From Catelliglobosispora koreensis DSM 44566 (GTDB lineage Bacteria > Actinomycetota > Actinomycetes > Mycobacteriales > Micromonosporaceae): a stretch of DNA of 64,000 nt. Positions 1 to 7,686 of this stretch are shown piece after piece. Under the pieces are notes generated by a model. The model saw only the letters and a program-made list of their open reading frames with translations, searched no databases and was not told the DNA's origin. The position numbers and the translations under genes were made by a program. How positions within the stretch are numbered: the stretch's first letter is position 1; each line of letters starts with the position of its first letter. The stretch is taken from the NCBI RefSeq assembly GCF_000379685.1, contig NZ_KB903249.1, positions 228,795 to 292,794 of the forward strand. The letters run 5' to 3'.

Positions 1-48
1 GGCGCGATGGCGATCTCCCTGGTGCACCGGTATTTGGAGGCACAATGA
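1..48 (+). CDS. C-terminus of a flavoprotein, probably thioredoxin-reductase-like (partial)
   Basis: The first 15 codons of the window form an open frame ending in TGA, with the tail GAMAISLVHRYLEAQ. This resembles the C-terminal helix of thioredoxin reductase/FAD-dependent pyridine nucleotide oxidoreductases (a G-x-x-A-x-x-x-V-H-x-Y-L pattern). Its stop overlaps the start of the next gene as ATGA, so the two are translationally coupled. Pairing of such a reductase with a cyclic-nucleotide-binding histidine kinase is common in actinobacteria, which supports the call. Only the tail is visible. Confidence 0.5.
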   Translation, partial: GAMAISLVHRYLEAQ

Positions 49-1448
49 TGAAGGAAGAGCTCAAGACGCTGTTCCTCTTCGAGTCACTCGACGACGCCAA
101 GCTCGACTGGCTCGTGGAGCACGGCAAGGTGGAGCATCACCCGGCCGGGCTCGTGTATGCCGAAGGCGATGACGCGACGTGCTTTTACGTCATGCTGAGC
201 GGCACATGCGCGCTGAGCCGTCTCGTGCACGGCGACGATGTCGAGACTGTCCGCACCGAGCAGCGTGGCGTTTACGCGGGAGCGACGCAGGCCTATCTTG
301 GTGCTGCCGTGCCACAGAAATACCCGAACTCGTTGCGTGCCGTCACCGATTGCAGCTTCTTCGTGCTGCCGGCGACCGAGTTCGGGGCGATGATGCGCAG
401 CTGGTTCCCGATGGCTATGCACTTGATGGAGGGCCTGTTCTTCGGGCTGCGCAACACCCAGACCATCATCGGTGAGCGGGAACGCTTGCTGGCGCTGGGA
501 TCGCTGTCGGCTGGCTTGACGCATGAGCTGAATAACCCTGCGGCTGCTGCTGTCCGGGCGACTTCGGTGCTGCGGACACGGGTCGCGGGCATGCGGCACA
601 AGCTGGCGATGATCGCGGACGGGCGGGTCGACGGCACGAAGCTGCGGCATCTCGTTGACTTGCAAGAGGAAGCGGTCAAGCGGGTCGCCCTCGCGCCCGC
701 GCTGACACCATTGCAGACCTCTGATGCCGAAGACGCGGTTGGTGACTGGCTCGAAGAGCATGATGTCACTGGCGCTTGGGATATCGGAGCCACGCTCGTC
801 GCTGGCGGCATCGACCCTGAGTGGCTCGACGCCATGGCGCAGACGGTGGGCGAGGAGAACTTGGAGCCGGCGGTCCGCTGGATCACGTACACGCTTGATA
901 CCGAACTGCTCATGGCTGAAATCGAGGACTCCGTCGCCCGCATTTCCGGGCTTGTGGCGGCGGCCAAGCAATATTCGCAACTTGACCGCGCGCCCTATCA
1001 GACCGTCGACGTGCACGATCTGCTCAAGGCGACGCTGGTCATGATGAACGCGAAGATTCCGTCAGGCATCAAGGTGGTCAAGGAATTCGACCGTTCGCTG
1101 CCGCCGATTCCAGCTTATGCCGCTGAGCTCAACCAGGTCTGGACGAACCTTATCGACAACGCGCTCGGTGCGATGGGACAGTCTGGCACGCTAACGATTC
1201 GCACCGGGCGAGACGGCGAGAACGTTTTCGTTGAGGTCGCTGACACCGGTCACGGCATCGATCCGGCGATCCGGCCGCGCATCTTCGAGCCGTTCTTCAC
1301 CACGAAACCCGTGGGCGAGGGAACGGGACTCGGACTCGACATCTCCTATCGCATTGTAGTCAACAAGCATCACGGCGATATCAAAGTCACGTCGTCGCCG
1401 GGTGACACGACTTTCCGCGTGCTGCTGCCGATTAACCCTGACGCGTGA
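45..1448 (+). CDS. Cyclic-nucleotide-binding domain sensor histidine kinase
   Basis: 467-residue cytoplasmic histidine kinase. Residues ~8-125 form a CNB/CRP-type sensory domain (EGDDATCFYVMLSG). The phosphoacceptor box LSAGLTHELNNPAAAA puts the likely phosphorylated His at residue 160. The C-terminal HATPase domain shows the N box (NLIDNALGAM), G1 (DTGHGID), F (FFTTKP) and G2 (GEGTGLGL). No transmembrane segment is visible, so the signal is presumably cytosolic, such as a nucleotide or redox-linked ligand. It overlaps the upstream flavoprotein gene by ATGA, suggesting joint expression. No response regulator is adjacent. Its 3' end overlaps the convergent kinase gene by 17 bases. Confidence 0.88.
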   Translation: MMKEELKTLFLFESLDDAKLDWLVEHGKVEHHPAGLVYAEGDDATCFYVMLSGTCALSRLVHGDDVETVRTEQRGVYAGATQAYLGAAVPQKYPNSLRAVTDCSFFVLPATEFGAMMRSWFPMAMHLMEGLFFGLRNTQTIIGERERLLALGSLSAGLTHELNNPAAAAVRATSVLRTRVAGMRHKLAMIADGRVDGTKLRHLVDLQEEAVKRVALAPALTPLQTSDAEDAVGDWLEEHDVTGAWDIGATLVAGGIDPEWLDAMAQTVGEENLEPAVRWITYTLDTELLMAEIEDSVARISGLVAAAKQYSQLDRAPYQTVDVHDLLKATLVMMNAKIPSGIKVVKEFDRSLPPIPAYAAELNQVWTNLIDNALGAMGQSGTLTIRTGRDGENVFVEVADTGHGIDPAIRPRIFEPFFTTKPVGEGTGLGLDISYRIVVNKHHGDIKVTSSPGDTTFRVLLPINPDA

Positions 1449-2331
1449 CGAATTCGGGGAAGTCCTTGGCGTTGACGGTTTCCAGGCCGGTGGTGTCGCC
1501 GCGGGAGGCAACGACCGCGGCGGCGAGGGTGCTGCCAATGAACGCGGCACGCTCGGATGACGCTCCGCGCAGGCGAGCGGCGAGGTAACCGCCGGCGAAC
1601 GCGTCTCCCGCTCCGACCGGGTCCACGACTTCCTCCACAAGCGACGGCTGGTGTTTGACCGTGCCTTCAGAGCGGTAGTAACAGCCGTCTTTGCCAGCTT
1701 TCAGCACGACTTCACCTTCGAACGCGTCGAAGGGGCTGGTGTCCCCGAAGATGAGCGAGGCTTCGTCGGTGCCGAGGATCAGGTAGCCGACGTGCGGGAG
1801 AATCGTTTTAGCGAACGCAATTTGCTGGTCCAGCCCGAGTGCAGGGCGGAAGTTCGGGTCGAACGCGAGTGTGGTGTGGCGGGCCAGATGTTCGACCGCC
1901 GCGCGCGGGCCCGGCCCAAGGGCGGTCGTAATCCCGGACACCGCAACGACTTTGGGACGAGCTTCCAGCACCCGCTGCGCATCGGAGAGGTCCATGTGCG
2001 CGGCTGCCGATCCCGCCCGGTAATAATGAACCCGTCGCTCGCCGTCGGGCTTAACATCTTTCAAGAACAATCCCGTCTGGTACTCCCGAAGCTTCGCCGC
2101 CAGGGAAGTAGAGACCCCGAGACGGCCCATCTCGCGCAGAACCCGTTCGCCCAAAGGGTCTTCGCCGACACGAGTGGCCAGGGCCGTGCTGATGCCACAG
2201 CGAGCCGCCGCCGCGCACAGGTTCAGCTCGGCGCCCGCGACATGAACGTCCACTGTGGACGCTGAAGACAAGTCCCCGGATTCGAAGAGCACCATGGCTT
2301 CCCCGAATCCGGCCAGTTCTAGCTCTGCCAT
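1432..2331 (-). CDS. kdgK: PfkB-family sugar kinase, probable 2-keto-3-deoxygluconate kinase
   Basis: 299-residue ribokinase/PfkB kinase. The C-terminal signature DPVGAGDAFAGG carries the catalytic Asp and anion hole; the N-terminal region GFGEAMVLFE and AGAELNLCAAAARCG match KDG kinases. Inferred reaction: ATP-dependent phosphorylation of 2-keto-3-deoxygluconate to KDPG, which the KDPG aldolase encoded at 8961 would cleave. It is the last gene of the left-going catabolic operon and starts 13 bases inside the SDR gene. Substrate is inferred from context; 2-keto-3-deoxygalactonate or another sugar acid is possible. Confidence 0.8.
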   Translation of the reverse strand: MAELELAGFGEAMVLFESGDLSSASTVDVHVAGAELNLCAAAARCGISTALATRVGEDPLGERVLREMGRLGVSTSLAAKLREYQTGLFLKDVKPDGERRVHYYRAGSAAAHMDLSDAQRVLEARPKVVAVSGITTALGPGPRAAVEHLARHTTLAFDPNFRPALGLDQQIAFAKTILPHVGYLILGTDEASLIFGDTSPFDAFEGEVVLKAGKDGCYYRSEGTVKHQPSLVEEVVDPVGAGDAFAGGYLAARLRGASSERAAFIGSTLAAAVVASRGDTTGLETVNAKDFPEFVTRQG

Positions 2332-2993
2332 CGCCGCAACAGGTCGTCGCGCAGGAACGCGGCAGGCGAGGCGATGGACAGCCCGCCATCGACGGCAAGC
2401 ACGGCTCCTGTGACAAACGTTGCCTCGGCGAGGAACTTCACCGCGTGAGCCACCTCGCCGGGAGTGCCGACGCGGCCGAGCGGATAGCCGGCCGCCGCGT
2501 CGGGATGCGACGTCGGCCCGATCAGCCCTGGCGCGACGGCGTTTACCCGGATGCCGCGTGGGCCGTAGTCGAGGGCGAGCTGGCGTACCAAGCCTTCAAG
2601 GCCGGCCTTAGCGGTCGCGTAGGCGGGAAGTGAAGGGGCGGCTAGCGTCGCGTTGACGGAACTCACCGCCACGATCGCGCCACCCGCCGCCATGACGGGA
2701 AGAGCCGCCCGGCTGACCGCGAAAGCCGTGCCGAGGGTGGCGTTAAGTGCTTGCTGCCACTGCTCATCCGTCGTGTCCGTTACGCGAGCGACAGGCATGT
2801 AGGCGGCCGCGAGCACGACCACATCCAGCCGTCCCGCCAGCTCCATAACATCCTGCACGGCCGAACTAGCGCCGGAAGCCGTGGACACATCGTCGGGCAG
2901 CGAAACGGCGTGCACGACATCGTCTTTGAACACGTCAACGATCGCCTGTCCAATCGGCGAGCTCCCGCCAACGACCAGCACCCCACGGCTCAT
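2319..2993 (-). CDS. Short-chain dehydrogenase/reductase of the sugar-acid operon
   Basis: 224-residue classical SDR. The Rossmann glycine motif is VVGGSSPIGQA near the N-terminus, the catalytic Ser lies in VAVSSVNA, and YATAKAG supplies Tyr and Lys. The end (GAVLAVDGGLSI) is typical of the family. In this operon it could reduce a 4-deoxy-5-keto-uronate or interconvert keto-deoxy sugar acids (KduD or DEHU-reductase type), feeding the downstream KDG kinase, but the substrate is not determined by sequence. Its start codon forms an ATGA overlap with the stop of a 22-residue mini-ORF that lies between it and the DapA-family gene. Confidence 0.82.
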   Translation of the reverse strand: MSRGVLVVGGSSPIGQAIVDVFKDDVVHAVSLPDDVSTASGASSAVQDVMELAGRLDVVVLAAAYMPVARVTDTTDEQWQQALNATLGTAFAVSRAALPVMAAGGAIVAVSSVNATLAAPSLPAYATAKAGLEGLVRQLALDYGPRGIRVNAVAPGLIGPTSHPDAAAGYPLGRVGTPGEVAHAVKFLAEATFVTGAVLAVDGGLSIASPAAFLRDDLLRRWQS

Positions 2994-3058
2994 GTCGCCG
3001 TCTCCCTTCGGTCGCCGGCGCTATGAGGCACTAGCCAGCCTGCCATCCCGCGGCTCAT
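2990..3058 (-). CDS. Intercistronic mini-ORF, 22 codons, MIRU-like
   Basis: A short frame whose ATG overlaps the stop of the DapA-family gene (ATGA, 3058-3055) and whose TGA overlaps the SDR start (ATGA, 2993-2990), bridging the two genes with no untranslated gap. The peptide begins MSRGMAG and ends PHSAGDRRETAT. Its last 12 residues match 9 of 12 in a second mini-ORF at 48561-48647 that sits in the same way between unrelated genes. The underlying DNA (2994-3050) is about 81% identical to 48565-48621 by hand count. The reading frame is directly visible; translation is inferred. A purine-rich GAAGGGAG 7-14 bases before the SDR ATG could act as its ribosome-binding site. Confidence 0.55.
   Translation of the reverse strand: MSRGMAGWLVPHSAGDRRETAT
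2994..3050 (-). repeat. 57-bp dispersed intercistronic repeat, copy 1
   Basis: Shares 46 of 57 positions with 48565-48621, and both copies abut the start codon of a left-going gene exactly. Best-conserved part: the 28 bases nearest the start codon, including GGCGACCGAAGGGAG. The repeat carries most of the bridging mini-ORF. The copy is flanked by ATGAGCCG on one side (3058-3051) and the same ATGAGCCG at the SDR start (2993-2986), which could be a target-site duplication or chance. Confidence 0.6.
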
Positions 3059-3909
3059 GAGATCAAGCCTAGGTCGCGCAGGACGTGGTCGAGGTAGGCC
3101 AGGGTGCCGGGGTCGGCGTCGACGGCGGGGGAGCGGACGGTCGCCGAGGCGATGATGCCCCGCCGCACGAGGACGTGTTTGTGAATCGACCACGCGATGC
3201 CTGGCTGCAAACCGAAGCGGATCAACGGCAGCAGCCGGTTGAAGTCCTCACGTGAGCCTGTCCGCAGCACGGGAGCGAGCAGATCGGTGAACTCACAGGC
3301 CGGCATCGTGCCCACGGCACCACGGTCGTATTCCTCCAAGACGAACAAGGCGTTCTGCCCGCCGAGCACGAGGAAGTCTGCCGCTGTAGCGGAAACCACG
3401 GCACCGACTTTCGGGGCGGTGGGCTGTGTCTCGACCTTGACCGACTCGACACCGTCGAGTTTGGACAGTTCGACGATCAGTGGCACGGGCATCGTGACGC
3501 CCGTTGGCCCGGGCGCGTCTTGCACCATGACCGGCAGCCCACCTGTCGCGGCCACCTCACCATAGAAGTCAACGATTTGCGTGGGTGACGGCTTGACCAT
3601 GTAAGGCGGCAGCACCATAGCGGCGCTCGCCCCGTGATCACGGGCCAGCCGGGTCTGTTCGACCGCCTCGCGCACCGCGGTCGCCCCGACGCCAGCCACC
3701 ACGGGCAGCCCCGCCTTCGTCACGACGTCCAGAATGGACTTGCGCTCGGCAAGGGTGAGGGCGAAGCCTTCGCTGGCGAACCCGAACACGGCCACCCCGT
3801 CGGCACCGGAGGCGACTTGAAAGTCCATGAGCCGCTGCAACGACTCCAGATCCAGTTCGCCGGACGGGTGAAACGGGGTGGCCAAGACGGGGATGAGGCC
3901 GGTCGTCAT
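3055..3909 (-). CDS. DapA/NAL-family lyase or aldolase with altered active site
   Basis: 284-residue (beta/alpha)8 protein of the dihydrodipicolinate synthase/N-acetylneuraminate lyase family. The Schiff-base lysine is K158 in GVESVKVE. The usual proton-relay residues are replaced: the GTTGE loop reads GFASEG (residues 43-48), and the Tyr of the YNxP motif is Gln130 in MVQDAP. It is therefore not DapA itself. Family members acting on sugar acids cleave 2-keto-3-deoxy acids to pyruvate and an aldehyde or dehydrate them; one of these roles is inferred. It overlaps the enolase-superfamily gene by ATGA (3906-3909), so it probably uses that enzyme's keto-deoxy product. Confidence 0.8.
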   Translation of the reverse strand: MTTGLIPVLATPFHPSGELDLESLQRLMDFQVASGADGVAVFGFASEGFALTLAERKSILDVVTKAGLPVVAGVGATAVREAVEQTRLARDHGASAAMVLPPYMVKPSPTQIVDFYGEVAATGGLPVMVQDAPGPTGVTMPVPLIVELSKLDGVESVKVETQPTAPKVGAVVSATAADFLVLGGQNALFVLEEYDRGAVGTMPACEFTDLLAPVLRTGSREDFNRLLPLIRFGLQPGIAWSIHKHVLVRRGIIASATVRSPAVDADPGTLAYLDHVLRDLGLIS

Positions 3910-5066
3910 GCTTGCTCCTCTAGGGCAGCGAGGTCGACCTCAACGCCGAGGCCGGGTGTCGTCGGAAGGGGGAACTCAACCGGGCCACCATCGAGTGGCC
4001 GGGTGAGGATGGTGCTGGCGACGCTCATTGTTAATGGCTGATATTCAAATGCTGGCATATCTTCGATAGCCGCGCTCACGTGCAGGCCGGCGGCGACGGC
4101 GACGCCAAGCCCGACGGAATGATGTGGCGCGACAGGCAAGTGATGGGCAGCGGCCAGGGAGGCGATCTCCATGGCCTCGGTGATGCCGGCGCGCCCAACG
4201 TCTGGCTGACACAGATCGACCGCGCGATGCCGGATGAACTCACGGAACTCAAACCGGTTGCGCATCGCCTCGCCGACGGCGACAGGAGTGCTAAGGGCAG
4301 CGGCCAGTTCCGCGTGGGCCATCACGTCTTCGGGCACAAGCGGTGCTTCCAGGAACCAGGCGCCGCGCTCGTCGAGCCCGCGCCCGAGCCGCAAGGCGTC
4401 GGAGAGGCTGTAAGCCCAGTGCGCGTCGACGGCGACCTTCAGGCCGGTGGAAGCCACAGCGTCATAGGTCGCGAGATCCTGCTCGACGCCGTGTCCTAGG
4501 TGCAGCTTGACGGCCCGCACGCCTTGGGACACCCAGTCTTGGGCAAGGCCAACGCGAAGCGAATCCGTGGGCGCGGGCAGTCCCGAGACGTAGGTCGGGA
4601 TTGCGGTGCGGTGCGCCCCGCCGAGAAGCGTATAGACCGGCACACCCAAGACCCGCCCGGCCAGGTCCCACAACGCGATGTCGACGGCTGCCAAGGCGTC
4701 GGCCTGGTGCCCGACGAGGTGACCGCGTTCGCGCATGAGGCCGGTGAGTTTGCTCCACAGTGGACGGACGGGCAGCGGGTTCTCGCCGATGAGCACGGGT
4801 GCGAGAAGCCGGTCGACGATCGCCTTCACCACCTCGGGCGCCACGGGAGCCAGGGCTTCGCCCCAGCCGTAAGAGCCGTCGTCACAAAGGATCCGCACGA
4901 GAAGCGTCTCGAACCGGTCGGAGTAGAGGCTGCGCCACGGCGGGCGCAAGTAGTAGCCCTCGCCGTCTGAACCGGACGGTCGCGCGCCGAGATAGGGCGA
5001 GGGCGCCCGCAGCTTGACCACATAAGACTCGACCGCGACGACCTTTTGGTTGACGACTTGCAGCAT
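3906..5066 (-). CDS. Mandelate racemase/muconate lactonizing family sugar-acid dehydratase
   Basis: 386-residue enolase-superfamily enzyme. The N-terminal capping domain is followed by a barrel with the base motif KxH (AVKLHLGHG) and metal ligands Asp (VDAHWAY), Glu (FLEAPLVP) and Glu (AVGEAMRNR). The conserved Asp of CQPDVGRAG and His of APHHSVG also appear. This residue set suits acid-sugar dehydratases (gluconate, galactonate, mannonate or rhamnonate type) that yield 2-keto-3-deoxy acids; the exact substrate is unknown. First gene of the left-going operon. It diverges from the IclR gene across about 55 bases that hold a palindrome, and is probably controlled by that regulator. Confidence 0.82.
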   Translation of the reverse strand: MLQVVNQKVVAVESYVVKLRAPSPYLGARPSGSDGEGYYLRPPWRSLYSDRFETLLVRILCDDGSYGWGEALAPVAPEVVKAIVDRLLAPVLIGENPLPVRPLWSKLTGLMRERGHLVGHQADALAAVDIALWDLAGRVLGVPVYTLLGGAHRTAIPTYVSGLPAPTDSLRVGLAQDWVSQGVRAVKLHLGHGVEQDLATYDAVASTGLKVAVDAHWAYSLSDALRLGRGLDERGAWFLEAPLVPEDVMAHAELAAALSTPVAVGEAMRNRFEFREFIRHRAVDLCQPDVGRAGITEAMEIASLAAAHHLPVAPHHSVGLGVAVAAGLHVSAAIEDMPAFEYQPLTMSVASTILTRPLDGGPVEFPLPTTPGLGVEVDLAALEEQA

Positions 5067-5091
5067 GCGAGATATCTTCCCGTATCACGCA
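5066..5091. promoter_or_regulatory. Putative IclR operator between divergent operons
   Basis: Inverted repeat TGCGAGATA-N8-TATCACGCA, with 9-base arms that mismatch only at the central base. It starts at the initiator codon of the dehydratase gene and lies 31 bases before the IclR start. Its position in the only spacer between the two divergent operons makes it the likely site through which IclR controls both, including itself. Inferred, not shown. Confidence 0.5.
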
Positions 5092-5121
5092 AGTAACTTT
5101 CAAGACCCAGTCTGGAGAAAC

Positions 5122-5928
5122 ATGGCCCCCGAAGCGGGAAGTAACCAGAGTGTCGAGCGAGCCCTGGGCGTGCTGCGCGTTTTCACTGGTGGGCGGGCTG
5201 AACTGCGAGTGTCCGACGTGGCCAAGGCAGCGGAACTGACCCTGTCGACCGCCTCCCGGCTTCTCGCCACGCTCGAAGCCGCCGGCTTTGTCGACCGTGA
5301 CGCCGTGAGCGGTCTCTACCGCCTTGGCCTGGACATGGTGTCGCTCGGCGGGGCCGTGCTCAACAACCACCCCGTGCACCGGGAAGCCCGCCAGATCGCC
5401 CAGAACCTCGCGGCTGAGCTGGGACTAGGGGCGAACGTGGCGGTCCGCCGCGGTGACCAGCTGTTCTACTTGCTCAACTTCGAAGGACGGCAAGCGCCGC
5501 GGGCGTTCGTCTTGGCGGGGCAACGCAACCCCCTGCACGTCACCGGCCTGGGAAAAGCTCTCCTGAGCGGACTGTCCAAAGCCGAGCGCCGTGAACTGCT
5601 GCCCGCCCTGCCGTCCTACACCCCGCACTCGATCACCTCGCACGACAGTCTCGACGCTGAGCTGGCGAAATGCACCGCGCGGGGCTACTTCGGCGAGGTC
5701 GAAGAGCTGGCTCACGGACGCGCGTGTGTCGCGGCCGCGATCCGCGACGCGTCCGGTTCCGTCGTCGCAGCTCTTTCGGTGTCCGGCCCACTGTCTGCAA
5801 TTGACTTGCAGAATCGGGAAGCAGCTCTCGCTCGCGCCGTGATCGAAGCGGCCGACTCGATCAGCATCGGCCTCGGCTACGTCGGCCCGGCCCACCTGCC
5901 AGCGCAGCTAGCGGCGGCGTCGCGATGA
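5122..5928 (+). CDS. IclR-family transcriptional regulator of the glycan locus
   Basis: 268-residue IclR protein. A winged helix spans residues ~8-70 (VSDVAKAAELTLSTASRLLA), followed by the IclR effector domain with NPLHVTGLGKALLSGL and a C-terminal RACVAAAIRD segment. I chose the ATG at 5122 because TGGAGA lies just upstream and the protein then begins directly before the HTH; longer frames would run through the operator. IclR members usually bind a pathway metabolite such as a keto-deoxy sugar acid to switch catabolic operons. The stop overlaps the permease start (ATGA), so it is co-translated with the transporter. Confidence 0.87.
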   Translation: MAPEAGSNQSVERALGVLRVFTGGRAELRVSDVAKAAELTLSTASRLLATLEAAGFVDRDAVSGLYRLGLDMVSLGGAVLNNHPVHREARQIAQNLAAELGLGANVAVRRGDQLFYLLNFEGRQAPRAFVLAGQRNPLHVTGLGKALLSGLSKAERRELLPALPSYTPHSITSHDSLDAELAKCTARGYFGEVEELAHGRACVAAAIRDASGSVVAALSVSGPLSAIDLQNREAALARAVIEAADSISIGLGYVGPAHLPAQLAAASR

Positions 5929-6854
5929 CGGTGCAAACGGTGCCGTCAAAACACGCTGAGCCGCCCGAGGTGGTGCGGAGACGCAAACTTGGCAAGCCGT
6001 TGTCGAACGGGACGTTTGGGTTCCTGCTGACCTTGCCTGCGGTCGTCATGTTTGGCGCGATCGTGCTCTATCCGCTGGCCGGATCGCTGAGCACGAGTTT
6101 GTTCAAGCAGAGCCTCGTCATCCCGGGCAGGTCGTTCGCCGGCCTCGACAACTTCAAGCACGTGCTGGAAAACGAGTTCTGGCCGGTACTGGAGAACACG
6201 CTCGTGTTCACCGGACTGGGAACTATCGCGCCGTTCGTCATTGGGTTCGCGCTCGCGCTGGCGCTCAACACACAGATGAAGGGCCGGGCCGTCCTGAGAG
6301 GAATGTTCCTGTTCCCCTGGGTGATTCCGGGCGTGGTCGTTTCCTTTGCCTGGCTGTGGATTTTCAACGCCAACTACGGCTTGCTCAACGGCTTGCTCGT
6401 GCGACTGGGTCTCATCGACGCGCCGGTCAGCTGGCTTGGTGAACCGGGCACGGCCATGATGGCGGTGATCGTGGCCAAGACGTGGGCCAGCTTCCCCTGG
6501 ATCATGGTGATGCTGCTGGCCGGTCTGCAAACGGTGCCGTCGGTGCTGCACGAGGCCGCGGCCATGGATGGTGCCGGGACGATCCGTCGCTTCTGGCACG
6601 TCACGCTGCCGCATCTGCGGGGGATCATCGGCGTCGTCATCCTGCTGGAACTGATCTGGAACTTCCAGCATTTCGACACGATCTATGTGCTGACCGGCGG
6701 CGGGCCGGCCGGTGCCACGACAACGTTCGCGGTCGCCGTCTACGAAACCGCGTTCAAAGGTTTCGACCTCGGTCAGGCCGGAGCCCTTGGGGCGCTTTGG
6801 ATGCTGCTGCTGTCGGTGCTTGTCGTCTTCTACGTCCGGATGGCTGAGCGATGA
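5925..6854 (+). CDS. Sugar ABC transporter permease, MalF-type
   Basis: 309-residue integral membrane protein with about six hydrophobic segments. The EAA loop (EAAAMDGAGTIRRFWHVTLP) contacts the ATPase. Family: carbohydrate uptake transporter-1 permeases. It pairs with the MalG-type permease directly downstream (ATGA overlap) and the binding lipoprotein at 7687. No ATPase gene is present in the locus; in actinomycetes a shared MsiK-type ATPase normally energises such importers, so that partner is expected elsewhere. Probable substrate: an oligosaccharide released by the secreted enzymes of this cluster. Confidence 0.9.
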   Translation: MTVQTVPSKHAEPPEVVRRRKLGKPLSNGTFGFLLTLPAVVMFGAIVLYPLAGSLSTSLFKQSLVIPGRSFAGLDNFKHVLENEFWPVLENTLVFTGLGTIAPFVIGFALALALNTQMKGRAVLRGMFLFPWVIPGVVVSFAWLWIFNANYGLLNGLLVRLGLIDAPVSWLGEPGTAMMAVIVAKTWASFPWIMVMLLAGLQTVPSVLHEAAAMDGAGTIRRFWHVTLPHLRGIIGVVILLELIWNFQHFDTIYVLTGGGPAGATTTFAVAVYETAFKGFDLGQAGALGALWMLLLSVLVVFYVRMAER

Positions 6855-7657
6855 TGAAGAGACTGACCGTTGCGGTCATTGGGATTTTCGCCTTCGGCCC
6901 GGTCTACTGGCTGCTCGTCACGGCGTTCACTCCCGACGAAGATGTGTTCCAGTTCCCGCCCAAGCTGTGGCCCACGCGGTTCACGCTGGAGCACTTCGCC
7001 AACCTGGCCGACAACCCGGCGCTGATGAACTATCTCGTCAACAGCATCATCGTCTCCACCCTGACCGCGTTGCTCACCGTGCTCGTGTCGAGCTACACGG
7101 CGTACTCCTTCTCGAAATTCCGCTATCGCGGTCGCAAGTCGTTGATGTACCTCATTCTCGCGAGCCAGATGTTCCCCCAGGGTCTTCTGCTCATCACGCT
7201 CTATCTGGTCTTCTCCGCGGCCGGAATGCTGAACTCCTACCTCGCGCTGGTCCTGTCCTTCACGACGTTCACGTTGCCGCTGTGCGTGTGGATGCTGAAG
7301 GGCTTCTTCGACACCATCCCCGATGAGCTGATCGAAGCGGCCAAAGTGGACGGGGCCGGGCAGGGCAGCATCATCCACCGCATCCTGCTTCCGGTGGCGC
7401 TTCCCGGCCTCATTGCCACCGGGCTGTTCGCGTTCATCCGGGGCTGGAACGACTTCATCTTCGCGCTCACGCTCGCCGGGCCGGATAAGCAGACGCTTCC
7501 GCCTGGCTTGGTTAATACGTATCTGGGTGAGTTCCAAGCGGCCTGGCCCGACCTCATGGCCGCTTCGCTCGCCGTGTCCCTCCCCGTGGTCATCGGATTC
7601 GCCGTTCTGCAGCGCTACCTCGTCGCCGGGCTAACCAGCGGCGCGGTCAAGGGCTGA
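6851..7657 (+). CDS. Sugar ABC transporter permease, MalG-type
   Basis: 268-residue inner-membrane permease, six predicted membrane spans, with the conserved EAA motif EAAKVDGAGQGSIIHRILLP and the family ending (FAVLQRYLVAGLTSGAVKG). It overlaps the MalF-type permease by ATGA and is followed after 29 bases by the solute-binding protein, giving a permease-permease-binding-protein order unlike the more usual binding-protein-first layout. Confidence 0.9.
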   Translation: MMKRLTVAVIGIFAFGPVYWLLVTAFTPDEDVFQFPPKLWPTRFTLEHFANLADNPALMNYLVNSIIVSTLTALLTVLVSSYTAYSFSKFRYRGRKSLMYLILASQMFPQGLLLITLYLVFSAAGMLNSYLALVLSFTTFTLPLCVWMLKGFFDTIPDELIEAAKVDGAGQGSIIHRILLPVALPGLIATGLFAFIRGWNDFIFALTLAGPDKQTLPPGLVNTYLGEFQAAWPDLMAASLAVSLPVVIGFAVLQRYLVAGLTSGAVKG

Positions 7658-7686
7658 ACCGTCCCCCTCAAATATGGAGTCACACG

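Noticed and set aside
5050-5121. Upstream 24-codon extension of the IclR protein
   Set aside because: It would read through the palindrome and lacks a ribosome-binding site, whereas the ATG at 5122 has one.
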